Below are positions 1-12,154 of a DNA stretch of 64,000 nucleotides, piece after piece. Each line of letters opens with the position of its first letter. Position 1 is the first letter of the stretch. Source of the DNA: Vanessa cardui (lineage: Eukaryota > Arthropoda > Insecta > Lepidoptera > Nymphalidae); contig NC_061127.1 of assembly GCF_905220365.1 (NCBI RefSeq), positions 6,944,001 to 7,008,000 on the forward strand, read 5' to 3'. A program made the position numbers and the translations under genes. The notes under the pieces are model-generated. The model saw nothing but the letters and a program-made list of their open reading frames with translations. It was not told the DNA's origin and did not search any database.

Positions 1-3000
1 TTTTTCGTTGAGTCCATTGGTCAAAATTGTATTGTATATCGAATTGCTTTTGTTTAGAAAAATGCTTTGATTGGTTTGATTTTATTGACGTTTTTATGTT
101 ATTAGTCAATGATTTGTCGGTTAATCGAATAGGTTCAGGATTTCAAGATAATTTATCCTCTTTCCATGTTTGCTCAGAAATTGACTTATATTTGGCACTT
201 CTTATTAGACGTTCGTTATTTTTTTTGTTATGTTTATATTAAAAAAAAAAAATCATTCCATTACGACTATGATATGTGATTGCAATTTGTAAAGATAAAT
301 TTATCGCACGACGGAAAGCTTAATCCAGTACATTGTTATAGTTCCTAACCCTAGTGCTAGCGTTTTTAGGAGTAGTTTCAAAATAATAAATTAGTATTGA
401 CTTAAAGCGATTGCGATTAATAAACATGTTGGTAATTTAAAAATCAATTTATAAATTAGCCTTTACTATATAATTTCTTTCAATAAAATAACAAATTTGC
501 AAAAATATTTCAAAATATTTATAAGCAAGATTATCGTCGCGTTGTTTTTACATTCATATGTATTTGAACCTAATTATTGAACCTAATTATGTATTTGAAC
601 TTAATTATTTTACCCCATATTCATTTATTAAATAGTTCTGCAGTTTATATAATTTTGGTTGTATATTTATGTATGTTAATAAAATTGAATGCGTTAAAGA
701 TTATTATTTATGATAACACGTAATATTATAGTGGTGTTATATAAATAATAATAAAATAATTATTTTTCATAAACCATGTATACGTATTTGTGACGTAGCG
801 AGCAATATTTGCAATTCGCCAATCAACAATTGTTTCTTCTAAACTGATTTAATCTTTATCACGATTGCAATAAAACACACAATCGTGACGAAATATACTT
901 TTGTATTTGAATGTTCAAAGCATTTAACAATTAGTTGTATAATCTTAACCATAGACAATTTTTTAAAATGGGTATAGCCTCATGTAATTGATTGTCCTTT
1001 TCTATAACACAGCCCGCTAATCGCTGTATCGCTTTGTTTCTCTCACACGTTTACATATAACATTTTAAAAGCTATTGGAACGTTCAATTTTATTATTTTT
1101 GTCTATGAGTATAACTGATGGTAGGTTGTCTATTGATTGTGACAGTTTAATACACGGTCTTGATTCTCGATTGAGTGAATGACAATTAACAAGTTGTATA
1201 CAAATTATTGTCGTCTTGGTAAAACAAAAGGCCAAATTTAGTTCATATGATTCAGATTTTATGTAAAGAAAATAATGTAATATTCGTAATCAAATAGGAT
1301 TTATTATCTGTCCTTGTAAATGAAATAAAAAAACCTATTCATAAGAAATACGTTTTGTAATTTTCATAATTAAATCAAGCTTTATTGTAGGTATTATATA
1401 TAAATAAGCTTTATATTATAGACTGATATATGCTGGCATATGTACGCATTACTATTATATTTTTTTTAGGTATGTAACTTTGACATAGGTTAAAAACGAG
1501 TTATAAAAAAAAACACATTCTTACGTGCAACAAACAGACGTGAAAATCTTTAGTTTTAATCATCTGTATTTCAAAATATAAGTAATAATTATTATCTGTG
1601 GTAATTTTATTGCCAAATGCATGCAAAATTGATTTAAATTAATATTGTATCAATACTATGAACGACATGTATTCAAAAATAATTCTAATCTTCATATAAA
1701 TAAAGATCAAAATATGATGTTACAATATAATGTGTTATTGTTGTTCACTGTATTGATGAAATATTAACAAAGTGATCAGTCATGTTTTGTGATATTATAG
1801 GTTAAATTAAATAGATTTACTTGTATTTATATATTAGTTCTAGAATATTATGTATAAACCATGTGTCTGTATTTTAGAAGCAAAGTACCTTATAAATCTT
1901 ATATATATATTATATTTCCTTAAAAACTATTAATGAATTACCGGTGCCATATAATTGTAAAAAAATTAAAAGAAATGTATCTCAGTCCAGCCTGATTAAT
2001 AAACTAATATTTGAACATAAATTTACATAAGTTTAGTATGCTTAAACATATGTTTGTCTTACTCTTTCAAATGTCAAATCAAGTATAGACAGAAGGAGAA
2101 AAATAATGTGTGACTAAACACCTAATAATGCTTATGAGAAAGGCCTTGATGTCTAGAGGAGTTTGCTTGTTGTGTGCCCTCTATTGTCATAAAAGTTCAG
2201 ACGAAAACATTGGACAATTCAATGCAATGTTACAGTCAATAATGATAAAAATAAACAGTGTTAGTGAGTATTAGGCGTTGAACTTTGAGAGACCCAGTTT
2301 GGCTATTACACATTGGAGAATACGACTATGCACCTTTCAGGTCCTGGATCTTTAAATCTGTTTGGATGGTACCAAATTGTTCTATAGTTTCCAATCAATC
2401 TTTAGTTACATACGATCGACGCTAAGATATCTTTTGAAATGAATGTAAAACCATGTCCAGACAAATAATTATAATTATAATAATTTAATAATAGATGATA
2501 TGTATTTGTTTGCTATATAAATTTTATGTAATTAATTGAAATATAAAAAGCATTATTAATAATAATAATCATATGTTATTATTTGTTATTAATTTTTTTA
2601 TATATTATAAAACATATTAAAATCCTTAATGTCTTTTTTAGTTACTAATATTAAAGAGAGTTGGTTTTTTTTAATTTAAATCTAGTCCTAACATTATAAT
2701 GTATTGAAAATTTGTAGATAAAAGTTCTTATATAAATAATGAGTAATATATATAATAAGACGTGTATTATCAACTGTTTACACCTTTGCCCTTATTATCT
2801 GTATAAAATGAGAGTTCTATGCCTCTAAACTACAGAATGTGTAATTAATTTGTAGTTATAATAAAGTGTTAATTGAAAATAGATGTTTTTTTTTTGTATG
2901 CAATCCTATAAAATTTAAAGCTTAGAAAAAAAAAAGATTTCAAATAAATGAAATGTATTTTTTAAAATTTTAATGTAGTAGCTTTTGCTACACTGGTTCG

Positions 3001-4539
3001 TCGGTTCCATAGTATCGTTTGCAAAAATATTTAACCCAATCTAAAACCAAACCTTAATTAATAATTAATTTATTAATGAAATGACATTACATTTAAAAAT
3101 AGCGAATATACGTAGTTGTCTCGTCATAACGCTCAAATATATTCGCCTAATTTAATTATCACATTGCATCCAGTATGGAAATAAGCAGAAAGTCAAAACT
3201 ATTTCATGAAATGAAAACTTCAGTGAGTTTTTAAAGCCTACATAAAAGAATGAAGTGGTACGAAGAGTTGAACCAACGTAAGAGCAACGTTGTAGGTCAC
3301 GCTCAAAACCCTCTCGTAACAGAACCCTTGCGGTGAGTTACACGTGAATGTAAATGTGACACTTGATGAGATTCTAATTTAATTTTCCATGAATTATGTA
3401 TTTTTCACGAAAATTTTCATATCATTTTCATTGTATGCGTTCGTTTCCTTACACTTATTCGGTATTTTATTTTTTAATTACAAATTTCTAAGACAAATTT
3501 AAATTATATAGAATACAAAAATACACATAATACGAAATGAGATTTGAGAATGTAATTAATTAACAAGTGTTGCCATTTGAATATGGTAGTCTCGGAGTCA
3601 TAGTCTCGGCGTTTTTATCACGTGCATCTTGACCGAACATTTCAATGCATTGGTTCAATGCACCAATTAACTTTTGTGTTTTTTTTTTCACCTTAATAAT
3701 TATCTACCTTCTCAGTCTTTTTAACTTTTTTCTTAGCGCATCATAATATCTATGAAAATTGTCAAATAAAATGATACTGATGATATGATTGATGACACAT
3801 TTACTTATAACAATTACACGTATACATATAACACTTAACTATTAATACAATATTACACTCAAATTTTTATTTAATAGATGTATTATCGAAGAAGCATGTA
3901 ACTTTTGAAGACACGCGATCGAAAAATGTGCCTACCGTCATGCAGTGTGCCTATGACGGATGGTTATTTATCGAGTATTATTGCACATTATTTTTGATAA
4001 CTAATAGTTAAATTTTTGCTACTATTTTACTTAAATATTGATTATTATTTCTATAAGAAATTAAAGCTGAGTTATTAATTGGTTAACTTAATTAAATCAG
4101 TTTGTAATAAAATTCATCACAAAAACCTATTAGATGAAGTTCATTTAAAAAAAATTATTCAAATTTGAACATATGCGGTAATTCCACTAACTTATAACGC
4201 TTACAATACGTTTCCGATTCTATTCCAATCCGACATGAGGGCAAGTTCGAATTATATTTTTTTTATCGAATTATATTTCAGTACAATTTCGGTCAAATTG
4301 CGACCGGATTGTTGTATTAGTCGAATTGAAAAACTGGTGTTTATCCGTTACAGTTTTAATTCGATTGCAATAGTGATAATTTGTTCGTAAAGTGCGCCCT
4401 TAGTAAGCTAATTGTCGAAAACATTCGAAATTTAAATGAAATTGATCGCGAGCCTGTTGAGACAATAAAGTCATGCACTATTTGATTTGGCCTTAATTCG
4501 ACGGCATTAACTGTTTTGAGCAAACACTATTCTGACGCA
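1..4539. other. AT-rich non-coding sequence, no gene seen
   Basis: Both strands are dense in stop codons and the only ORFs are short AT-driven frames. Slightly less AT-rich patches at about 2140-2420, 3240-3360 and 4190-4470 have no recognisable coding content or repeat hallmark. An E-box-like CACGTG lies near 3619-3624. I see no RNA gene. The stretch is best read as intergenic or intronic. Confidence 0.6.
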
Positions 4540-4791
4540 GACGAGATGGCTCAGTAGATTGAACCATTTATATCAATTGAAATTTGCGGGTTTAAAACCT
4601 CATTCACGAATTTTTATGTGCTTAATTTTTACTCATAATTCATCTTGCTATCAGTAGTGGTACAAATATCATGTAGGTAACGGATTAAATTCTGCCATAT
4701 ATTTATCCACCAAAACAGAATTGGACTCAAGTGGCTCCAAACCTTGATAGGATAGAAGAGTCCTTTGCCCAACAGTGAAACATGTACAGAC
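4540..4791 (+). mobile_element. Degenerate tRNA-derived SINE (Metulj-like), old copy
   Basis: The head 'gagatggctcagtagatt' matches the A-box region of the better copies at 57590 and 44151. It is followed by the diagnostic blocks 'atgtgcttaatttt', 'ataattcatc', 'attctgcca', 'ccaccaaaacagaattgga' and 'cccaacagtg' in the right order. Many substitutions and the lack of a clear tail or target duplication point to an old insertion. Confidence 0.7.
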
Positions 4792-5626
4792 TATAAAATT
4801 ATAGCAATGGAGTTCGTTGTTTTTGGATATATTTTTAATCTATGGTTTGCAAAGTATTATATGAACTGTTCGTAACGTAATAAAAATTACTTCTTTTAAC
4901 GAATGATAATGACTGCATTTTTATTCGTAATACACTCGCAACTTTGTTAAAACAAATGAGTTTAATTTTCATTTAACAACGAACAAGGAAACTAGTGGAA
5001 AAAGGAGCATTCGTTTTCGCAATTAATTAAAATTTCTACACACTAAGCGAAGTCTAGCCGTTTAGCGGTCGGGTTAAATCTCTTCAATCGCACAGCGAAT
5101 ACACCACGAGTACAGTTTAATAGCCTACTTTGCTTAATAGAACTAATTTCCCGCGACGCATAATGCCTCACTGTTTCATTTTACGCGCAAGCAATAAATA
5201 AAGATCTTTGAGTAACTTTTTGCAATAACAGTTGACAATTTAATATTCGAAGTTTGAATATTCGTCATTACGAAATAAAATAAATTAGGGGAATTTTATT
5301 TGACCCTTTTTCGGTTTCTGTCATAAATGTTATATCTTTAATTTACTACATTGGACTCCGATAAACTTTATTTGTAAGTTAATTTAAAATTGTACTTGTT
5401 ACCAATTATTTTTATAAATATTCTTTATAATTTACACGATTTTCATTTCATGAAAAATATCTACGAATTGTTGAATTTTCGAATTATGAATGAGTTGAAA
5501 AAAACAAGTTGATTTCAAAATGCTAATTAGCGTCGTCATTTGCGATCAACTTTCCATGAAGCCTTGTAACTTGTATTACAAGTGTACTTGAGCATCGTTA
5601 TTGAATAAGTCTATCTATGTAATGAA
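4792..5626. other. AT-rich non-coding sequence
   Basis: No reading frame of note and no repeat that I recognise. A patch of mixed composition at about 5040-5180 is unassigned. Confidence 0.5.
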
Positions 5627-5889
5627 CTAGCGACTCGCCCGGCTTCGCACGGTAGTGCTGATACTAAATATACTCCAGAATTTGTTTATTTACGACATCA
5701 CATTAGAAACTTCTAAAATTATCAGTGGTTCTTTACTATATTGTCCATATATTATTGACAAAAACCTTTCTTTCGAATCCCTCTATTTATTAACATACCC
5801 CGCATCAAAATCCGTTGTGTAATTTTAAAGATATAAGCATACATAGGACAGACAGCGGTAAGCGACTTCGTTTTTATACTATGTAGTGA
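5627..5889 (-). mobile_element. Non-autonomous Helitron-like element (Lep1-type, family Z)
   Basis: On the minus strand the element starts TCACTACATAGTATAAA directly after a host A and ends GGCGAGTCGCTAG directly before a host T. A|TC...CTAG|T is the Helitron end and target signature. It is 263 bp, has no inverted terminal repeats and no coding capacity. Its interior (CTGTCTGTCC, a CAACGGATTTTGATGCGG-like core, GATGTCGTAAATAAACAAA) is shared with the copies at 18881 and 58739. It would need Rep/helicase supplied in trans. Confidence 0.75.
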
Positions 5890-5984
5890 TGAGTATGTGC
5901 TCAAATATAAGTAGGTAAACTTTTTTTTAGGCTGATGGAAGGGAATACTTATCAGGATCAACAGCTTTACTTGTATTCAGAGTT

Positions 5985-6131
5985 ATAGAGTTTTAACAGT
6001 GCCAACTTTGGGCTGTTACTGCACGAATTTCTCGGAAATACCTAACAACTTTTAATGGTCCGACCTGAGAGTCGAACCAGTTCCTTATGATTTGGTCGTT
6101 TAAGCTGGCCGCTAGACAAAGAAGTAGTTGA
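5985..6131 (-). mobile_element. Degenerate tRNA-derived SINE, second tRNA head type
   Basis: The minus strand has a tRNA-like head with an A-box-like TTGTCTAGCGG (6109-6119) and a B-box-like GGTTCGACTCT (6068-6078), with normal tRNA spacing. This matches a common lepidopteran repeat whose plus-strand reading is 'gacctg..atcgaacc...agccgctagacaa'. A weaker copy lies at 45271. It is not a functional tRNA gene because no cloverleaf can be completed. Confidence 0.5.
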
Positions 6132-6466
6132 GTTAATGCTCGTTGATAAGAATATACTATACGACCAATTCAATTGATTGGATTATAAGTTTTATTACCC
6201 ATACGTAAAATATGTTTTGTAATCTCATATTTGATTTATATGATAAATAAGTTTAATTACGAGAATTTTGCAAATACTTTTGCTCTTTATCACTTCCTTG
6301 GCTCATAGTTACTGGAACTTAAAATGAAAAAAAAAATTATACTCTTTCTGCGAAACTCCATCAGATTTACTTTGAGTAATTATTAGATGATTTTTTCATA
6401 ATACTAATTTATTAACAACAAATTTAAATACATATATGATAATTTAGCTTTTATCGGAAACGCATG

Positions 6467-6470
<4 letters not shown>

Positions 6471-6503
<33 letters not shown>
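6471..6503. repeat. (AT)n microsatellite
   Basis: Uninterrupted AT dinucleotide run of about 16 units. Confidence 0.95.
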
Positions 6504-6505
<2 letters not shown>

Positions 6506-6639
6506 ACGGAAATAATGTAGGCCTCCAACAAAATTAAAACAATATTCAATTAAAACAAATAAACAGTTACTAAATTTAGTAATGACTTATTTATATTAAT
6601 TATAGTAATATTTATTTTTAAATAATGATGATAAAAGGT

Positions 6640-6812
6640 GTCAAGATGGCCCAGTGGTTAAAACATGTGAATCTTAACACTATAAAGATTTCATGTGCTT
6701 AATTTGTATTTATGAAAGAACACGTGAGGAAACCTGCATGTGTCGGATTACTAGTCAAATGTATATCGAATTGGAGTAGTGTGATGAAATACACTCTAAA
6801 CCTTTTCCTTTA
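6640..6812 (+). mobile_element. Degenerate Metulj-like SINE
   Basis: Begins 'caagatggcccagtggttaa' and continues with 'catgtgcttaatttgtattt' and 'cgtgaggaaacctgcatgtg'. The 3' half is shortened and diverged, ending near 'ctaaaccttttcc'. The middle (B-box region) is partly deleted. Confidence 0.75.
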
Positions 6813-7820
6813 CATTTACAAGTTACTTAGGTATTAGTTACTTTATTTTAATGAGGATAAATTGTAATTGTAGACGCATATAAGTAGGTTTTATCTATAA
6901 TATGCATATCATGCTAAGTTACCTAAGTGACCTATACCTAATATCTGGTTATAAAAACAAACTTTATTAAAATTAATATTTCATCAAAATTAATATTCAC
7001 TTGTCGTACTTGTCGATTGTGATGAAATTTTGCTGAGTATATATAAACGAAAATAATTTAAATAATAAAATGACTATTATTTAAATCATTTTTAAAATTT
7101 AAGAACAAATGAATCATATCCTGAGTAATATCTAACTACATATGTAGGAACAGTTTATTTTATTTTAATGTCCAAAGTTTCCTTGGTAATATGAATGTCC
7201 TATGCAGTATATTTATATACAGCATATGAAAATATGCACGTCACAAAAGAGATTCAATAGAAGACAAACAAACAAGCATTTAAAAACAGTTTCATATTTT
7301 TAAATAACCGTATCAGTAAAAGATAAGGCATGTCATTGTAAATAACAGATTCTTCATTTAATTTATTTGTGTATGTAGGTAGTTTATAAGTGAGCTTTTG
7401 TTTAATTTAATAATTATATTTAATGTTTATTAGAACTAACGAGGTCCCCAAATAGTTTATATTTACAAGTATCTCTATTGCTAATCTTCTCATCTTCACG
7501 GAGTAAATATAATGAAATCATTAATTATGAATAATTATGTTTTTCTATCATTAAATAATATATTTAACAAGAAATATATGACTTTGAAATTAAAATAATA
7601 TTAACTGTCAGGATTTTTTAGAATAAAAATCAGTTTTAAACATTATTATATATTAAAAAAAATCATTTTATAAAATTTCATATTCAGATAAATTACATCA
7701 GCAAATTGTTGACATGTCTTTAATGGACGTAATGCAAAACACATTTTTCGAAAAAGTAATATGTTAACAATTTAGCTAGCTTAACACATACAATTTTTTT
7801 TAAATAAATTTTTATAATAG
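6813..7820. other. AT-rich sequence including the presumed 3'UTR of the cathepsin B gene
   Basis: No ORF. The sequence next to the minus-strand stop codon at 7821 should contain the 3'UTR. A minus-strand ATTAAA candidate polyadenylation signal lies at 7719-7724, about 100 nt past the stop. The end of the transcript cannot be fixed without RNA data. Confidence 0.4.
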
Positions 7821-8837
7821 TTACTCAAAGAGCGGTTCACCGGCAATTATAGAACTTTCAATGCCACATTGATCGTCACCGCGAAGAATTTTGAAGAAGC
7901 CATTGTCACCCCAATCGGAATTCCAGGAGTTCGCGATAAGCCAATATTTGTTTCCATTTTCGACGCCCCATCCCATAATCTTAATAGCATGACCTCCGAG
8001 TGCGTCGCCTGCTACGTGTTGGTAAACACCACTCTTGTATGAAAGTAAATCAGCGTACACAGTAAAAGCACCTTCAACGGGACCATTCTTGAATATCTCA
8101 GCTCTTATATTATCCTCGCCACCTCTAACTGAGTATACATGTTTTCCGTATTTCTTGTCTTTTTTGTATGGAACGTTATAACTAGATTGGCATGTTCTAT
8201 AGCATTTGGGAGTCTTGGTGTCTCCGCTGCACGGCATTCTATCACCAGGAACGTGATGTTCGCAAGGAGCTATTTCATAGGGTCTGCAGCCCTGTGTCGA
8301 GTTATAATTACCCCCTGAAACTAAACCGAAGTGCTTCCAGTATTCCCAAGCCAATGTTGGTATACCCCCATTACAGCCAAGACCGCAAATAGGACAACAA
8401 CTTAATAAATCTTCGGCGGAGAAATGAAAATGCTTTGTTCCGTTTGAGTAAATACAGTATCGATCGGTCATTGCTTCTACTGCTCCGAAAGCCCAACAAC
8501 TGCCGCAGGAACCTTGATCTCTTATTTCATTTAGAGTTGGACAATTTGGCCATTTGTCTCTCGGGTCGAAATTGTCGGGTAAACTCGCAATGAGTTCCTC
8601 GTCATGTTCCACCGTATCCAGTTTTGCAATAAATTCATCTTCAAGTGTCCCCATCATTTTCATTATCGTGGTCAAAGTCGTTTGAGGTGGAAAATTCCGT
8701 CCAGCTTTCCATGTGTTTTGTTTGGAATTTATTATACTTATAAAGGAATCAGAGAGTGGATGAGGTTTCTCTAGGTCTGTCGATGAAACGGTCACCGCGA
8801 GTAGTAGCACAAAACACGGTACGCGAAGTGTGTACAT
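7821..8837 (-). CDS. Cathepsin B-like cysteine protease, intronless, full length
   Basis: Papain-family (C1A) endo/carboxypeptidase of the secretory-lysosomal route. It is 338 aa, the normal cathepsin B preproenzyme size. Residues 1-19 are a signal peptide. The propeptide (about 20-85) carries the cathepsin B-type motif LSDSFISIINSKQNTWKAGRNF-like at 28-49. The mature chain begins near L86. The oxyanion Gln is Q108, the catalytic triad Cys114/His283/Asn303, and GCNGG is at 154-158. The occluding loop (about 184-212) keeps the His pair H194-H195, which predicts dipeptidyl-carboxypeptidase activity. Predicted N-glycosylation sites are N132 and N179. The position equivalent to human Glu245 (S2 pocket) is Ser329. 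The ATG has A at -3. The gene is a single open exon, more GC-rich than its surroundings, with no stop or frameshift; it is either naturally intronless or a retained retrocopy. Confidence 0.95.
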   Translation of the reverse strand: MYTLRVPCFVLLLAVTVSSTDLEKPHPLSDSFISIINSKQNTWKAGRNFPPQTTLTTIMKMMGTLEDEFIAKLDTVEHDEELIASLPDNFDPRDKWPNCPTLNEIRDQGSCGSCWAFGAVEAMTDRYCIYSNGTKHFHFSAEDLLSCCPICGLGCNGGIPTLAWEYWKHFGLVSGGNYNSTQGCRPYEIAPCEHHVPGDRMPCSGDTKTPKCYRTCQSSYNVPYKKDKKYGKHVYSVRGGEDNIRAEIFKNGPVEGAFTVYADLLSYKSGVYQHVAGDALGGHAIKIMGWGVENGNKYWLIANSWNSDWGDNGFFKILRGDDQCGIESSIIAGEPLFE

Positions 8838-8995
8838 GTTTGCGTTTATTATTTTTGCTGAAGTCTAAGCGGGTATCGGGCGCGCAATGAGAGCGGTGCG
8901 CGTCGACTGAGTGGAAGTGGGTGCTGCTCATACGCTTCGTAATTACGACGTACACGAGGGGCGAGACAGCGCTTGACCGCGCGTGTCGAAGGTTA
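8838..8995 (-). promoter_or_regulatory. GC/CpG-rich upstream flank (5'UTR and promoter candidate) of the cathepsin B gene
   Basis: The 150 bp upstream of the start codon is conspicuously GC- and CpG-rich in an AT-rich neighbourhood. On the minus strand a TCAGT initiator-like motif (8906-8910) would give a 5'UTR of about 70 nt. I see no convincing TATA box at -30. Frames open across this block look like shadows. The transcription start is an inference. Confidence 0.35.
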
Positions 8996-11334
8996 ATAAC
9001 GTTCGTATCTAGAACAAAGAAATCAAAGATATATTATTGACTTCTCAGCAGTACCTACAAACTATATTTGCTGAATGATAAGAATATTATTCTACTTGAC
9101 GATTATTTATTATATTTAAAAAAAAAATTGGTATTTACATTCACCACGAGGTAAAATCGGATAAAAAATGCCATCATTGAATGTAATAAATACATAAAAT
9201 TACCTGTTTATGATTGCATGAATTAACGATTTTTAGCTATGTATTACATTTAAATATCTACCTATGTGTCTAAATAAATGTTTTTTGTTCGAATTTATTT
9301 ACAAACCAATATTGTATGGCTTTCTCGTAAATCATATCAATACAAATGGATCGATAAATATGATTTAAACGTTCGATCAATTTTGGTCACTTTTTTACAA
9401 TTATTTTCAATTTTTTTTTACTATCGAGTAATGTAATGGCAGTAGTTCGTGCTTAAAAAACATGTCTCGTTGAGAAAGAATCATTAATTTCTATCTCTCG
9501 TATAACGAGGACGGATCTAGGAAAAAAAAAACGAATTAAAAAATGTGCAGATAAAATTTTATAAAAGTATGATTAAACGCGAAAGTTATTTATTTTTAAT
9601 TGCATACAAAAAGTCCACACTCGTTTCGTGGTCGACTATTCGTCTATTTATTTATTTAGTATTGGAATTGCCAAGGCGATACATATTTTTATAAGTGTTA
9701 TCAAGTTGACTCAACGGTCTGTCCAGAACCATTTGACTCGGGAAAAAAAATTGAGCTTAAAATTTGTTTCACCAGCCTTTAGATTATTTAGATTTAAATT
9801 TAAACCAAATTCGTATAATGCTTTCTTTAATATATTTATTTTACGGGAATCGAATGTGATTTCTCCCAATATCTCGACCATAAAGACTATAAAATTATTT
9901 ACAATTCAACTGTCTACATATCTTTTATTTTTCCAATATTTTCGTACAATCGGTAATTTCAGATTTAATGGTGAAAACAGAGGAAATGTATCTCATTTAT
10001 TAATGACCTTTTAAAAGTGCTGGAATTAAAATCCCAATAAAAATCGTCGCCAAATCCGGATCGTCCGTTTCTCCTTCACAGAAATCTAGATCAAACCTAG
10101 CGTATACACTTGATTACAGATTCCGGGTTCATATCTCGAGGCGGTACAAATGAAAGTTGTTTAGTTTGCCGAGGAATCTTAGTAGCGAAGTAAAGAGCGG
10201 GTCTCTTAATAAATTGGCAATGTCGCAGGCCGCAACTCGGTGCCTCGTAAGAAATGCGCCTTATCTCTCTTCAGTCGTTTCGGATATGCAAGCGAAGGTG
10301 TAGTGAATAAAATCTATATATTCGCATACAATTTTGTACAATATAATTCCACAAATTTGCCTAGCCGTTGGAATAACGTTCAAAAAACTCGGCTGAGTGA
10401 CGAGCGGACTACATCACGTAAAGGGTAGCGGGTGCCTTATATCGACTGCAGTCTCTCCGATTCGTGCCGAAGACGATTGCATGCATTAGGTCATTATTAT
10501 GGAATTATAGCTCTTAATTCACCAAGAGGGAATATACAGACTGCTTCTGATTCTACGCTGTGGAATAATTTTTTAGCTTTCTTTGTATTTCGAATGTGAC
10601 CGAGTGCAGCTAAAAGGATAACATAATTTAATTATTAATTTGTTTGTATCTTTTATTTAATTGTACTTAACTTTTATATAATAACATACTTCTGTTTAAA
10701 GGAGCAAGGGCAATTAGTATTTCAAATCTTCTTTGACTATGATGTGACACACGTAACATTTATTATTCAAGCTTTTCTGAATACAAAAAAGTTTGTTTCA
10801 TTTTTGTTATTTTATCACCTTTATATACAGCGACTCAAATGTATTATGATTTAATACTAATTTTTTTTTTTTTAAGTATACTTTCGAAATAAGAAATTAA
10901 CTTAAAATGTTGCTGTTCTAGAAAGAAAGTAAGAAGCATCTATATTTTTATACGTATCCTATATTATACAGCATTATAAAAATGTGAAATTTCTTAACCT
11001 GCAACAAATAATAAAATAAAAAATACGTCATAATGGTATCATTACGGCATAATGTATTTAATCAGGGATTGTGGTTTGTGCAAACTCGTACGCCATAACC
11101 GCTTGGTGGATCTTGTTTCCTCATGATCTCATTGCTTTTCATTCATTTATTAAGCAAATTAATCATTGGACAGTCGAGTCATATGCGTCTATGTATTATA
11201 GAACAGAATTTTAAATTAAATTTTCTTATAAGCATATAATGTTTTTAAAATGATTTCAAATATTAAAAATCCATAAAATTCCCATATGTTCAAAAAATTA
11301 CAGGACAAAGTTCCATAATTAAAGTAACTTAAGA
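8996..11334. other. Non-coding sequence with a GC-elevated block at about 10010-10460
   Basis: A 128-codon frame at 9628-10014 (+) is Lys/Phe/Ile-rich, starts at GTG and looks like nothing I know; I do not call it a gene. From about 10010 to 10460 the base composition rises, with several CG dinucleotides, and no ORF longer than 62 codons. It may be a regulatory block or exon remnant. Confidence 0.4.
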
Positions 11335-11600
11335 ATCGAGGTGGCCCAATGGTTAGAACGCGTTACGCGTATATCTTATCGATGATTGCGGGTTCGTTTG
11401 CTTAATTTCTCTTTATAATTCATCTCGTGCTCGAAACAAAAACATTGTGAGGAAACTTGCATATGTCTAATTTCATAGAAATTCTGCCACATGTGTATTC
11501 CACCAACCCGCATTGGAACAGCGTGGTGGAATATGTTCCAAAACCTCTCCTCGAAGGGGAGAGGATTCCTAAGCTCAGCAGTCCCACTGCTGCTATATAA
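11335..11600 (+). mobile_element. Metulj-like SINE, moderately preserved
   Basis: Head 'gaggtggcccaatggttaga', then 'gattgcgggttc', 'ttcatctcgtgctcg', 'attgtgaggaaacttgcatatg', 'ccaccaacccgcattggaac' and 'agcgtggtggaatatgttcc' follow the family order. The B-box is followed by a deletion (the 'aaacccaggcaagcacc' block is missing). The 3' end is 'cagcagtcccactgctgct' without a tail repeat. Confidence 0.85.
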
Positions 11601-12154
11601 ATCAAAACAAAATCAAATAAAACAGTGCATACTTTATTGAGTCAGTATGAAACAGGAAGTCATTTGATATGAATCTGTTCTTATCTTCTAGTGTAATATT
11701 GAAAACCGACTAAGACGTTATTATGATGCATGTATCCTTTGACGCATAGAACCTTGACATTTTATGATCGTGGTCTGCGGTGAGTTTCAACTTTGTTCTT
11801 GTAAAATAGCTTTGCAGATCTCACACTCGTCATATATCTTATTTTCCAAACAAATAATAAATAAATTTGTTCTCGTGTGTTTTAATAATTAATATTAATA
11901 AAAAACTTTTAATTCCTTATACATCTTTTGTATATTTTTTATAAATCATACAAGATATAATTATGTTTTATGTTAAATAGGTTTGCTCGTAGGAATTGGG
12001 ATGTTTTTAGGAATTTCTTTTGGCCCCTACTTTGTAGACCATGTATAAAAATAACAATAATAATTGGAGATGTATTTCGATCATTGGCTGAATAATAATT
12101 TTGTTAAATCGATATGAGTATATTCAGATGATTATAGTTTAAGTATATGTTTAG
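11601..12154. other. AT-rich spacer with a possible LINE 3' tail
   Basis: The A/C-rich tract 'caaaacaaaatcaaa' at about 11605-11620, followed by 'tactttattgag', resembles the inverted 3' tail of the repeat at 57955. If so it is a short minus-strand LINE remnant abutting the SINE. The rest has nothing recognisable. Confidence 0.25.

Noticed and set aside
8192..8392. ORF antisense to the cathepsin B gene
   Set aside because: Shadow frame; the minus-strand protein has all the family motifs.
8749..8955. Upstream overlapping minus-strand ORF
   Set aside because: Frame through the GC-rich 5' flank and the first codons of the protease in another frame; no protein signature.
9628..10014. 128-codon plus-strand ORF
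   Set aside because: GTG start, Lys/Phe/Ile-rich, no recognisable domain, and typical of AT-rich chance frames.
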